Shown here in pieces: positions 1 through 8,743 of a stretch of DNA of 64,000 nt. Both the position numbers and the translations under genes were made by a program. Source of the stretch: Xanthomonas sp. AM6 (lineage in GTDB: Bacteria > Pseudomonadota > Gammaproteobacteria > Xanthomonadales > Xanthomonadaceae). The stretch covers positions 4,800,501 to 4,864,500 of the forward strand of contig NZ_CP106869.1 in the NCBI RefSeq assembly GCF_025665335.1, in the 5' to 3' direction. Each line of letters begins with the position of its first letter. Within the stretch, counting starts at the first letter, position 1. The notes below the pieces were generated by a model. The model saw only the letters and a list, made by a program, of their open reading frames with translations. It did no database searches and was not told the DNA's origin.

Positions 1-954
1 GCTGCCGCGCAACTGCGCCTGGCCAACGCGGCATTGCACGATACCGCGCACCCCATCGCGGTGCTGAGCAGCGCCGGCCGGCTGAAAGGCGACCCGGTCA
101 AGGCAAGCACCGAAGCGAGCCTGGGCGACATGCGCAAGATTCAGGCGCTGGCCGTGGCCTATGCGCTGACCGGCGAGGAACGTTATGCGACCAAGGCCGG
201 CGACTATCTCGGCCGATGGGCCGCCGTGAACCAGCCCACCGGTCAACCCATCGACGAGACCGGCCTGGAACCGGCGACCTTTGCCTACCGCATCGTCAGG
301 AAGGCATTGTCCCCCGGCACCCGTCATGACGTGGACGACTGGATGCGACGCATCGCGCGCGCCGAAATCGCGTCGCGCGATACCAGGCGCAAGACCGCCA
401 CCAACAACTGGCACAGCCATCGCCTGAAGAGCGTCGGCCTGATCGGCATCGCGCTGGACGACGACGCCTTGATCGCCTACGCCCGGGATGGATTCAAGCA
501 ACAGATCGGCGACAACCTGCGACCGGACGGCCAGAGCATCGACTTCATCGAGCGCGATGCGCTGTCCTACCATGTCTATGACCTGCGCCCGTTGGTCACG
601 CTCGCCCTGGCCTTCTCCGAGCGCGGCGAAGACCTGTATCACTGGCAGGCGCGCAATGGCGCATCGCTCGCGCGCAGCGTGCAATGGCTGCTGCCCTATG
701 TCCGCGGCGACAAGACCCATGCCGAATTCGTCGGCAGCGACGTCGCCTTCGACAAGGCCCGCTCACGCAATGGCGAAGCGGGCCATGTGATCGGCAGCGC
801 CTACGCCCCGGGCGACGCTTTGCCGTTGCTGGCGTTGACGGCCGCCTACGATCCCGACAGCGCCCGTCTGGCGATACAGCTCGCCGGCGGTGCGGCGGAC
901 CTGCGCCTGGCCTTGAGCCTGCTGCCGGCGCAGCCGCTGTTGAGTGCCAAGTAG
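1..954 (+). CDS. Alginate-lyase-family protein (PL5-like), 3' part
   Basis: The reading frame is open from the left edge, so the N-terminus and any signal peptide lie outside the window; 317 residues remain. It resembles the (alpha/alpha)-barrel alginate lyase family (PF05426). It carries an 'NNWHSHRL' segment followed about 50 residues later by 'RDALSYHVYDL', the stretch that holds the family's catalytic Tyr/His region. Family members cleave uronate-containing polysaccharides in the periplasm by beta-elimination, but the family also contains proteins of unknown substrate, so alginate specificity is an inference. The TTG at 34 is internal and is not a plausible start. A non-coding gap of 157 bp follows before the next gene. 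Confidence 0.75.
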   Translation, partial: AAAQLRLANAALHDTAHPIAVLSSAGRLKGDPVKASTEASLGDMRKIQALAVAYALTGEERYATKAGDYLGRWAAVNQPTGQPIDETGLEPATFAYRIVRKALSPGTRHDVDDWMRRIARAEIASRDTRRKTATNNWHSHRLKSVGLIGIALDDDALIAYARDGFKQQIGDNLRPDGQSIDFIERDALSYHVYDLRPLVTLALAFSERGEDLYHWQARNGASLARSVQWLLPYVRGDKTHAEFVGSDVAFDKARSRNGEAGHVIGSAYAPGDALPLLALTAAYDPDSARLAIQLAGGAADLRLALSLLPAQPLLSAK

Positions 955-1111
955 AAAAGCCGGCCGATTACGCTGCCATCGAAGAACCTGACTTCGCCAG
1001 CGCTGGCCGATGGCCATAGCGCGTTTCTGAGCGTGGCGGCTGCCCACGCGCCGCGGCAGCCGCCGCAACCCGCTAAAATCCGCCGATTCCCCGCCTAGGT
1101 TCCCGCGCCCG

Positions 1112-2008
1112 ATGACCCCGATCGCCCGCACCGCACTGGCCTGCGCCGTGCTCGCCCTGTCCGCCTGCAAGCCGCAGGCGCCAGCCGCCGACGGCAAGGC
1201 GCCGCCCGCCGCGAGCAGCGCCGCCGCGCCGGTCGCCGGCGACGACAACCTCAACGCGGTGCTGTGGATGCAGCGCTCGGCCGAGTACCAGGCCGTTGCC
1301 GAGCAGACCTATCGCGCCGCCGCCGACCGCCTGGATGCGGCGCTGAAGGAGCCGAACTGGGACGCGCTGGTGCCGGAGGAACGCGGCAACGCCGCGGCCG
1401 GGCTGAAGCCGGCGGTGGTGATGGACGTGGACGAGACGGTGCTGGACAACTCGCCGTACCAGGCGCGGCTGATCCGCAACGGCAAGGAATACGACGAATT
1501 GAGCTGGGACCAGTGGGTGGCCGAGAAGAAGGCCAGGCCGATCCCGGGCGTGGTCGATTTCGCCAAGGCGGCCACCGCCAAGGGCATCACCGTGCTGTAC
1601 GTCTCCAACCGCGCCGTGCACCTGACCGACGCGACCCTGGCCAACCTGCGCAGCGCCGGCCTGCCGGTGGCCGACAACAGCGTGCTGCTGGGCCTGGGCA
1701 CGGTGGTCAAGGACTGCGAGCAGAACGGCTCGGAGAAGAACTGCCGGCGCAGGCTGGTCGGCCAGCAGTACCGGGTGCTGATGCAGTTCGGCGACCAGCT
1801 CGGCGATTTCGTGCAGGTCGTGGCCAACACCCCGGACGGCCGCGCGCAGCTGCTGCAGCAATACCACGACTGGTTCGGCGAGCGCTGGTGGATGCTGCCC
1901 AATCCCAGCTACGGCTCCTGGGAACCGGCGCTGTTCAACAACGACTTCGCGCAGCCGCGCGCCGCGCGCCACCAGGCCAAGCGCGACGCGCTGGAGCTGG
2001 CGCAGTGA
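1112..2008 (+). CDS. HAD acid phosphatase / 5'-nucleotidase, lipoprotein e(P4) family
   Basis: 298 residues with a lipoprotein signal peptide (lipobox 'LSAC' at about residues 16-19), so it is probably anchored facing the periplasm. The nucleophile motif of class C (HAD) acid phosphatases is present as '[10 protein letters not shown]' with Asp105 and Asp107. Length and the later '[13 protein letters not shown]' segment also fit the e(P4)/class C family, whose members dephosphorylate nucleoside monophosphates and other phosphomonoesters at the cell surface. Its TGA overlaps the GTG start of pyrF (GTGA), so the two are probably co-translated. Both act in nucleotide supply, which gives the pairing some logic. 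Confidence 0.88.
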   Translation: MTPIARTALACAVLALSACKPQAPAADGKAPPAASSAAAPVAGDDNLNAVLWMQRSAEYQAVAEQTYRAAADRLDAALKEPNWDALVPEERGNAAAGLKPAVVMDVDETVLDNSPYQARLIRNGKEYDELSWDQWVAEKKARPIPGVVDFAKAATAKGITVLYVSNRAVHLTDATLANLRSAGLPVADNSVLLGLGTVVKDCEQNGSEKNCRRRLVGQQYRVLMQFGDQLGDFVQVVANTPDGRAQLLQQYHDWFGERWWMLPNPSYGSWEPALFNNDFAQPRAARHQAKRDALELAQ

Positions 2009-2739
2009 GCCGCGCGCCGCTGCCGCTGGAGGCGCGCGAACGGCTGATCTTCGCGCTGGACGTGCCCGGCCGCGACGAGGCGCTGGAGTGGATCGAGCGG
2101 CTGGACGATGCGGTGGCGTTCTACAAGATCGGCATGGAGCTGCTGGCCTCGGGCGAATACTTCGACGTGCTGGAGACGCTGGCCGCGCGCGGCAAGCGCG
2201 TGTTCGTGGACCTGAAGTTCTTCGACATCCCGGCCACCGTCGGCGGGGTGATCCGGCGCCTGTCGCAGTGGCCGGTGGACTACTGCACGATCCACGGCTG
2301 GCACCCGGCGATGATGCAGGCCGCGGCCGACGCCAACAGCGGCGAGATGCGCCTGCTGGCGGTGACCGTGCTGACCTCGATGGGCCGCGCCGACCTGGCC
2401 TCGATGGGCATCGACCGCGAGCCGCAGGAGGTCGTGGTGGAGCGCGCACTGGCCGCGCAGGCGGCCGGCATCGACGGAGTCATCGCGTCGGGCCAGGAAG
2501 CGGCGCCGATCCGCCGCGCCACCGGCGCCGGCTTCTCGATCGTGTGCCCGGGCATCCGCCCCGGCGGCCCGGTCGGCGACGACCAGCAGCGCACCGTCGG
2601 CGTGGCCCAGGCCTTCGCCGCCGGCGCCGACGCGATCGTGGTCGGCCGCCCGATCCGCCAGGCGGCGGACCCGCGCGCCGCGGCCGAGGCGATCCAGCGC
2701 GAAATCGCCGCCACGCTGGCAGGCGCGGCAGCCCGCTGA
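2005..2739 (+). CDS. pyrF: Orotidine 5'-phosphate decarboxylase
   Basis: 244 residues, usual size for bacterial PyrF. It catalyses the last step of UMP synthesis, OMP to UMP plus CO2, in the cytoplasm. The catalytic DxKxxD signature is present as 'DLKFFDIP' (residues 69-76, Lys71). The C-terminal phosphate-binding region 'VCPGIRPGG' and '[10 protein letters not shown]' is also intact. The start is taken as GTG 2005 because the homologous N-terminus ('LIFALDV') follows closely and the codon overlaps the previous stop as GTGA; no ATG fits better. It is the last gene of a two-gene unit. The nearest strong terminator is about 140 bp downstream. Confidence 0.95.
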   Translation: MSRAPLPLEARERLIFALDVPGRDEALEWIERLDDAVAFYKIGMELLASGEYFDVLETLAARGKRVFVDLKFFDIPATVGGVIRRLSQWPVDYCTIHGWHPAMMQAAADANSGEMRLLAVTVLTSMGRADLASMGIDREPQEVVVERALAAQAAGIDGVIASGQEAAPIRRATGAGFSIVCPGIRPGGPVGDDQQRTVGVAQAFAAGADAIVVGRPIRQAADPRAAAEAIQREIAATLAGAAAR

Positions 2740-2916
2740 ATATCGAGTATAAATATCAATGACTTAGCAGATAGAACTTAAGCCATTGCATTAACTTCGC
2801 ACTGCCGGTAGCATGTGCAGCGTCCGGCTTTGCCGGAGATGCGCCACAAACCGTTCTCCGGCTTCGGTCGGATTTTGCAGAGGCCCGCGCCTTGGTGCGC
2901 GAGGCCTCTTTTTTTT
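2740..2916 (+). ncRNA. Candidate small RNA or structured 3' UTR after pyrF
   Basis: No convincing ORF lies here. The first ~60 bases are conspicuously AT-rich for this genome ('TATAAATAT' near 2748) and could hold a promoter. They are followed by a perfect 6-bp stem-loop at 2823-2837 (TCCGGC-TTT-GCCGGA), a second weak stem near 2850-2870, and a strong intrinsic terminator at 2879-2916. This promoter-like/structured/terminator arrangement of about 120-170 nt is what a stand-alone small RNA looks like. A structured pyrF 3' UTR would look similar. I recognise no known RNA family. Confidence 0.4.
2879..2916 (+). terminator. Rho-independent terminator
   Basis: A GC-rich hairpin formed by AGAGGCC-CGCGC pairing with GCGCG-A-GGCCTCT (one bulge, 6-nt loop) is followed by a run of eight T at 2909-2916. 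It ends transcripts on the plus strand coming from pyrF or from the putative small RNA. The facing halogenase gene on the minus strand ends at 2936. Confidence 0.85.
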
Positions 2917-2935
2917 ATGCCCGGCGCCGGCCGGC

Positions 2936-4453
2936 TCAGCGCGGCGCGGCGGCGCAGTAGCGGTCGATGAAGGCCTGGTGCGGCGGCATCGCGTCCACGC
3001 AATGGCCGATGGTCTGCTCGATGCCGGCGACGAAGCGTTCGATGTCCGCGGCCGGCACCTGGTCCACCAGCGGGTGGTAGGCGCGCGGCAGGATGCCCTG
3101 CCCGACCATCACCTGCACCCAGCTGATCTCGGCGAACATCTCCTCGCCGTTGCGGTAGAAGCGGCCGCTGTCGCGGAACAGGTCCAGCGTCGCCTGCAGT
3201 TCGGGCGTGATCGCGATGTTGCGGCACTGCCGCCAGAAGTCGCTGTCGTCGCGCTCGGTGGCGGTGTAGTGCAGCACCAGGAAATCGCGGATGCGGTCGA
3301 ACTCGAAGGCGATGCGGTCGTTGTAGCGCTGCACCAGCGCCGGGCTGATGCCCTCGCGCGGGAACAGCTCCAGCAGCTTGGAGATGCCGGACTGGATCAG
3401 GTGGATGCTGGTGGACTCCAGCGGTTCCATGAAGCCGCTGGCCAGGCCCAGCGCGACCACGTTGCGGTTCCACACCTGCTTGCGGCGGCCGGTGAGGAAG
3501 CGCAGCGGGCGGGGGTCGGCCAGCGCCGGCCCGTCCAGGTTGGCCAGCAGCGTGGCCGCGGCCTCGTCGTCGCTGAGGTGCGCGCTGGAGTACACGTAGC
3601 CGTTGCCGGTGCGGTGCTGCAGCGGGATGCGCCACTGCCAGCCGGCCGCACGCGCGGTGGCGCGGGTGTACGGCGTGGGCGGGCCGATCTTGGCGCAGGG
3701 CACCGCCAGCGCGCGGTCGCACGGCAGCCAGTGGCTGAAATCGTGGTAGCCGGTGTGCAGCGCCTGCTCGATCAGCAGGCCGCGGAAGCCGGAGCAGTCG
3801 ATGAACAGGTCGCCGGCGATCGTTTCGCCCGAGGCCAGGCGCACCGAGAGCACGTCGCCCGACTCCGGATGCAGCTGCACCTGCTCGACGATGCCCTCGC
3901 GCCGGGTCACCCCGCGCTGCTCGGAGTAGCGGCGCAGGAACGCCGCGTACAGCGAGGCGTCGAAGTGGTAGGCGTAGGCGATGTTGCCCAGCGGCGAATT
4001 GGGCGGCGCGTCGCTGGCCGAGGTCATGAACTTGCCGCGCTTGGCGGCGACGGTGTTGAGCGTGTAGGCGCCCAGCGGCTTGGCCTTGCCGAGCAGCGCC
4101 TGCTTGAACCAGTACTGCTGGAACGGCAGCAACCCGAGCGGATGTCCGATCTCGGTGCCGAAGCCATGGACGTAGGACGTGCCCGGCCGCTGCCAGTCGA
4201 CGAACTCGATGCCGAGCTTGAAGCTGCCCTGGGTCTGGCGCACGAACTCGGCCTCGTCGATGCCGAGCAGGTTGTTGAAGGCCTTGATGTGCGGCACGGT
4301 GGCTTCGCCGACGCCGACGATGCCGATCTGTTCCGACTCGATCAGGGTGATGCGGTAGTCCGGACCCAGCACGCGCGCCAGCGCGGCGGCGGCCATCCAG
4401 CCGGCGGTGCCGCCGCCGACGATGACCAGGTTGCGGAGAGGGGCGGCGATCAT
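2936..4453 (-). CDS. Flavin-dependent tryptophan halogenase homologue
   Basis: 505 residues, PF04820 family (PrnA is about 538). The FAD-binding 'GGGTAGW' is at residues 13-19. The halogenase fingerprint WxWxIP is present as 'WQWRIP' at 272-277. Lys79 ('SFKLGI') and Glu346 ('EPLESTSIHL') fall at the same numbers as the two catalytic residues of PrnA, so the chlorinating or brominating chemistry may be intact. It is the last gene of a minus-strand series behind a TonB-dependent receptor and a LacI regulator. In such xanthomonad and Caulobacter loci these proteins have no assigned substrate, so 'tryptophan' halogenase is a family name only. A partner flavin reductase is not seen in the window. 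Confidence 0.85.
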   Translation of the reverse strand: MIAAPLRNLVIVGGGTAGWMAAAALARVLGPDYRITLIESEQIGIVGVGEATVPHIKAFNNLLGIDEAEFVRQTQGSFKLGIEFVDWQRPGTSYVHGFGTEIGHPLGLLPFQQYWFKQALLGKAKPLGAYTLNTVAAKRGKFMTSASDAPPNSPLGNIAYAYHFDASLYAAFLRRYSEQRGVTRREGIVEQVQLHPESGDVLSVRLASGETIAGDLFIDCSGFRGLLIEQALHTGYHDFSHWLPCDRALAVPCAKIGPPTPYTRATARAAGWQWRIPLQHRTGNGYVYSSAHLSDDEAAATLLANLDGPALADPRPLRFLTGRRKQVWNRNVVALGLASGFMEPLESTSIHLIQSGISKLLELFPREGISPALVQRYNDRIAFEFDRIRDFLVLHYTATERDDSDFWRQCRNIAITPELQATLDLFRDSGRFYRNGEEMFAEISWVQVMVGQGILPRAYHPLVDQVPAADIERFVAGIEQTIGHCVDAMPPHQAFIDRYCAAAPR

Positions 4454-4572
4454 GCGTGCGCGGTCCTAGGCAAAGGAAAGAGGCGACCGAGACGCGAACG
4501 GGGCCAAGCGGCCCCGTCCGGAAAAACCCCACGCGCGCCGGTCGGGCACGCGCGTGGGCGGTGTTGCGTGGA

Positions 4573-7500
4573 TCAGAACTTGGCGCCGATCTCGAAGGTC
4601 ACGGTGCGCGGCACGTACAGGATCTCGCCGGTGTCGTTGATGGTGATGTTCGGGTCGAAACGTCCGTTGGTGCCGAAGCCGTTGTATGCATACGACGAGT
4701 AGTTCTTGAAGTTGAAGGCGTTGAGCAGGTTGACGCGCGCCGACAGCTTGAAGTCGTTGTACACGGTGAAGTCCTTGCTGGCCTGGAAGTCGACCGTGCG
4801 GTAGCCCCAGATCTTGCCGCCGACCAGGAACTTGCCGCTGCCCGGCGGGGTGACGCCGACCTGCTGGCAGGTGCCGCCATCCGGATCGACCCTGCCGTAG
4901 CAGGCGATGGTGTTGATCGGCTCGGGCGTGGCCAGCACCACCTTGGCGCCGAAGGTGACGCCCCACGGACCGTCGATCGAGCCGGAGGCGACGAAGCGGT
5001 GCGCCGAGACCGCATCGGACTTCACGAACGGATAGTCGCCGATCGTGGGCTTGTCGAACGCGAACGGCTCGTCGATGTTGCGGTTCTGGCGCGCGCTGGT
5101 GTGGGTGTAGGACAGGGTCAGGCCCCAGCCCGATTCCTTGGTGTAGGGCTTCTCCGCCGACAGCAGGACCTGGCTGCTGCGCTGCTCCAGGCCGTTGTTG
5201 CCGATGATGGTGTTCTGGTAGCCCGGCACCGGCTCGCCCCACGGCACGCTGCCGTTCTGGAAGTAGGAACCGTCCGGATAGCGGTTGATCAGCGACATCA
5301 CGAAGCCGTCGTAGCTGAGCACGCGCTGGAAGGTCACGTCGGTCAGCCAGTCGCCGACCTGGTTGCTGATGCCGATGCTGTACTGGTCGCTATACGGGGT
5401 CTTGATGTTGTTGTTGAAGATGAACAGCTCGGCGCTGCCGCTGACGCCGGGGATGGTGTTCAGCTGGTCCACGCCATTGAGGAACCGCGGATCCCACGCA
5501 GCGCAGGTGCGATCGCTGCGGAAGCACTGCCCGGTGGCCGGGTTCTGGAAGTACACCGCGACCGGCGACAGCGCGGCCTTGCTGGTTTCCAGCGCGAGCT
5601 GCTCGAACAGGTTGCGGTCGTAGGAACGGCCGGCGCCGCCGTGCAGTACCGCGGTCTCGTCGCCGAAGAAATCGTAGGAGAAGCCCAGGCGCGGCGCCCA
5701 CGCATCCTTGAAGTTCTTGCGGTTCTTGCCGGTGCTGATGTAGTCGGCCGCGTTGATGCCGCTGGGCAGCAGGCGGTCGGCCCACGGGTGGCCGGGGTTT
5801 TCCGGATCGTCGCCATACAGCGCGTCGACGAAGGGCTGCGAGGTGACGAAGTCGGTGTAGGCCGGGGTGTCTTCGTAGTCGTAGCGCACGCCGACGTTGA
5901 TCAGCAGCTTGTCGGTGACGGCCCAGTCGTCCTGGATGTAGATGCCGTACTGCTTGGACGGCGACTCCACCGTCGCCCGCTGCCCGGGCGTGGTGTAGGG
6001 CGCGACGAAATCCACGCGGTACGGCGTGGCGGCGACGCCGTTGGCATCGACGGCGTAGCTGAACTGCGGGTTCACCGCCGCCGCGTCCTGCGAGGTCAGC
6101 TTCACGTCCTTGTAGTTCACGCCCATCTTGATGGTGTGTTCGCCGTGCCACTCGAAGCTGGTGAAGGTCAGGTCGTTCTGCAGGAACCAGCCCTTCTGGC
6201 TCTTGCGCTGCACGGTGAGGCCGCCGGCCGAGCCGGTGGCCAGGAACGTGTACTCGTCGACATCGGTGGAGCCGGCGCGCGGTGCCAGGTACTTGTAGAG
6301 GATGCCGTTGCCGAGGGTCTTGGCGGTCGGGTTGTTCTCCGAATCCTCGGTGCCCACGATCAGCTCGTTGTACCAGCTGTCGGCGCTGTGCTGCCAGCGC
6401 AGGTTCGTCCGCTTGTCCTTGTTGATCTTGTTGGTGGCCTGCTCCGGCGTGTTGAGGCCGCCGACGTTGGCGATCTGGGTCTCGTCGCGGTACAGGGTGC
6501 TCAGCTCGATGCGGTCGCGGTCGGTCGGCTCGAAGTCGACCTTGGCGAACACCAGGTCCTCTTCGAACGGCATGTTCGCCGCGCCGAACTGGCTGGACAG
6601 GTTGGCCGGCAGCACGCCGACGAAGGGCTGCGCATTGGCCTCGGCCTGCACGCTCTTGGGCGCCACGTTCTCCTTGCCCTCGTAGGCGACGAAGAAGTGC
6701 ATGCGGTCCTGCAGGATCGGGCCGCCCAGGGCGAAACCGTATTCCTTGGTCTGCGAATCGATCTTGCCGTTCTCTTCGTCCGGGCGCTTGTCGCGCAGGT
6801 CCTGGTCGGTGTAGCGGAAGAACGCCTCGCCGTGGAACTCGTTGGTGCCGGACTTGGTCGCCGCGGTGATCGCCGCGCCGCTGACCTGGCCGTACTCGGC
6901 CTTGTAGTTGGAGGTGATGACCTTGTACTCGCCGATCGCCAGCTGCGGGAACGGATTGCCCTGGGTGTCGGCCTGGCCGGCGATGCCGCCGCTGCGCACG
7001 TAGCTCTTCTGGCCGACGCCGTCGATGTACAGGTTGCCGGCGCTGGCGTTGGCCGCGCCGCCGCGCAGCTTGGTGTTGCCGTTGCCGTCGATGGTGAACA
7101 CCATGCCCGGCACGGTGTCGGCGAACTCCAGGAAGTTGCGCGTGGCCTGCGGCAGCTGCTGGATCTGGCGCAGCGAGACGACGTTGCCGACCTCGGAGGT
7201 CTTGACGTCCTTCATCGACGGCGGCGCGGTGACGTTGATCGTGCCCAGCGTGGTGGCATCGCCACCCGGCGCTGCGGCGTTGCCGGCGGCCAGGTCGACC
7301 GTGGAGGAGGAGGCGACCTGCAGGGTCACGGTGCGGCTGACGCCGTTGGACTCGACCGTGTAGGTGCCCGGCGGCAGGCCGATCACGGTGTAGTTGCCGT
7401 TGGCGCCGACCGGCGTGCGGCGCACCGAACCGGTGGCGGTGTTGGTGACGACCACTTCGGCGCCGGCCTGGGCCTGGCCGCGCAGGATCGCGTTGCTGGA

Positions 7501-7599
7501 CTGCGCCATCGCCGGCATCGACGCGAACAGGCAGGTCGCCAGCGCGCAGCACAGCAGGCTGCGTGCGGGCAGGTTGGAAGCGGAACGCTTGCTCTTCAT
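4573..7599 (-). CDS. TonB-dependent receptor with N-terminal carboxypeptidase-regulatory-like domain (Oar-like)
   Basis: 1008 residues. A signal peptide (to 'SMPAMAQ') is followed by a small beta-sandwich domain (about residues 30-110), a TonB-box-like 'LGTINV', a plug domain around 140-260, and an outer-membrane beta barrel ending in Phe ('EIGAKF'). It should import a ligand, most likely an oligosaccharide given its neighbours, across the outer membrane using TonB energy. The start is placed at ATG 7599 because 'GGGAGGGG' lies 7-14 bases upstream and the signal peptide begins there; the frame is open 43 codons further but that extension looks non-coding. It sits between a lacI gene (91 bp upstream) and the halogenase (119 bp downstream). 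Confidence 0.9.
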   Translation of the reverse strand: MKSKRSASNLPARSLLCCALATCLFASMPAMAQSSNAILRGQAQAGAEVVVTNTATGSVRRTPVGANGNYTVIGLPPGTYTVESNGVSRTVTLQVASSSTVDLAAGNAAAPGGDATTLGTINVTAPPSMKDVKTSEVGNVVSLRQIQQLPQATRNFLEFADTVPGMVFTIDGNGNTKLRGGAANASAGNLYIDGVGQKSYVRSGGIAGQADTQGNPFPQLAIGEYKVITSNYKAEYGQVSGAAITAATKSGTNEFHGEAFFRYTDQDLRDKRPDEENGKIDSQTKEYGFALGGPILQDRMHFFVAYEGKENVAPKSVQAEANAQPFVGVLPANLSSQFGAANMPFEEDLVFAKVDFEPTDRDRIELSTLYRDETQIANVGGLNTPEQATNKINKDKRTNLRWQHSADSWYNELIVGTEDSENNPTAKTLGNGILYKYLAPRAGSTDVDEYTFLATGSAGGLTVQRKSQKGWFLQNDLTFTSFEWHGEHTIKMGVNYKDVKLTSQDAAAVNPQFSYAVDANGVAATPYRVDFVAPYTTPGQRATVESPSKQYGIYIQDDWAVTDKLLINVGVRYDYEDTPAYTDFVTSQPFVDALYGDDPENPGHPWADRLLPSGINAADYISTGKNRKNFKDAWAPRLGFSYDFFGDETAVLHGGAGRSYDRNLFEQLALETSKAALSPVAVYFQNPATGQCFRSDRTCAAWDPRFLNGVDQLNTIPGVSGSAELFIFNNNIKTPYSDQYSIGISNQVGDWLTDVTFQRVLSYDGFVMSLINRYPDGSYFQNGSVPWGEPVPGYQNTIIGNNGLEQRSSQVLLSAEKPYTKESGWGLTLSYTHTSARQNRNIDEPFAFDKPTIGDYPFVKSDAVSAHRFVASGSIDGPWGVTFGAKVVLATPEPINTIACYGRVDPDGGTCQQVGVTPPGSGKFLVGGKIWGYRTVDFQASKDFTVYNDFKLSARVNLLNAFNFKNYSSYAYNGFGTNGRFDPNITINDTGEILYVPRTVTFEIGAKF

Positions 7600-7690
7600 G
7601 ACAGTACCCCTCCCAGGGCAGTAAACGGGATCATTCGTTTTGTTTCTTCTAGTTGGATGCAGACGGTGATGTGAAGCGCGTCGGGCGGTG

Positions 7691-8743
7691 TCAGTCCATG
7701 GCGGTTCCTCGCTGGACACTGGACGCACGGACGATCAATTGCGGGGCGATGTCGGTGGACGGCGGCGCGGACGCGGTCTGCGGTTCCAGCGCGGCGATCA
7801 GCAGCTGCATCGCGCGCGCGCCGAAGCCGGCGATGTCCACCCGCATCGTGGTCAGCGCCGGGTGCACGTAGCGCGCCATCGGCACGTCGTCGAAGCCGGC
7901 CAGGGCGATGTCGTCGGGCACGCGCAGGCCGGCGTGGGTGAAGGCGAACAGGCAGCCGAGCGCCATCATGTCGTTGGCCGCGAACACCACGTCCGGGCGC
8001 TCGCCCTGCAGCAGCGCCTGGCCGGCGCGGTAGCCGGAGGCTTCGTCGAAGTTGCCCGGCAGCACCTGCGGCGGCGTCTGCGGGCTGCGCGCATGCAATT
8101 CGTCGCGGTAGCCGCGCAGGCGTTCGCGCGCGTCGAAGTTGTCCTCCGGCCCGGCGATGAAGGCGATGCGGCGGTGGCCGCTGTCGAGCAGGTGGCCGGT
8201 CATCGTGCGCGCGCCGCCGTAGTTGTCGACGTTGAGCACCTGCGTGTCGGCGATGCGCTCGGCGCAGTTCATCAGCACCGCCGGCAAGGCGCCGGGAAGC
8301 ATGTCGATGGCGCCGTCGGCGCCGCTGCCCAGGTAGGGCGACATGATCAGCAGCCCGTCCACGCGCCCGGGCATGCGCCGCACCGCCAGCCGCTGTTCCT
8401 CCGGCTCGCCGTGGTAGCTGGACACCAGCAGGTGCAGGCCGCGCTCGCGCGCGACCGTGTCGATGCCGCGGATCAGTTCGGAGAAGAACTCGCCGTGCAG
8501 GTCGGGCAAGACCACGCCGATGGTGTGGGTGCGGCGGCTGCTGAGGCTGCGCGCGGCATGGTGCGGCACGTAGTGCAGGGTGCGCGCCGCTTCCAGCACC
8601 CGCGCGCGCACCGGCTCGGCCACGTGCTGGTGGCCGTTCATGGTGCGCGACACCGTCGCCACCGAGACGTTGGCCATGCGCGCCACGTCCTTGATGGTGA
8701 TGCTGGCGCGCTGTTCCGGCGTTGGCGCGATGCGCGGATTCAC
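7691..8743 (-). CDS. LacI-family transcriptional regulator
   Basis: 350 residues with an N-terminal helix-turn-helix ('ITIKDVARMANVSVATVSRTMNG', about residues 14-36) and a periplasmic-binding-protein-like sugar sensor domain ending in 'GFDDVPMARYVHPALTTMRVD', the usual LacI C-terminal segment. It starts at GTG 8743, overlapping the stop of the upstream glycosidase as GTGA. It very likely controls the glycosidase-receptor-halogenase locus; a LacI-type operator lies upstream of the first gene (11957-11970). The inducer sugar is unknown. It is distinct in sequence from the LacI protein at 55872, so the two loci probably respond to different sugars. Confidence 0.93.
   Translation of the reverse strand: MNPRIAPTPEQRASITIKDVARMANVSVATVSRTMNGHQHVAEPVRARVLEAARTLHYVPHHAARSLSSRRTHTIGVVLPDLHGEFFSELIRGIDTVARERGLHLLVSSYHGEPEEQRLAVRRMPGRVDGLLIMSPYLGSGADGAIDMLPGALPAVLMNCAERIADTQVLNVDNYGGARTMTGHLLDSGHRRIAFIAGPEDNFDARERLRGYRDELHARSPQTPPQVLPGNFDEASGYRAGQALLQGERPDVVFAANDMMALGCLFAFTHAGLRVPDDIALAGFDDVPMARYVHPALTTMRVDIAGFGARAMQLLIAALEPQTASAPPSTDIAPQLIVRASSVQRGTAMD

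Noticed and set aside
4456-7674. A 1072-codon open frame on the plus strand opposite the TonB receptor
   Set aside because: It is the antisense shadow of the receptor, caused by high third-position G+C. It has no start signal and a composition of Val/Gly/Arg/Ala with no recognisable domain.
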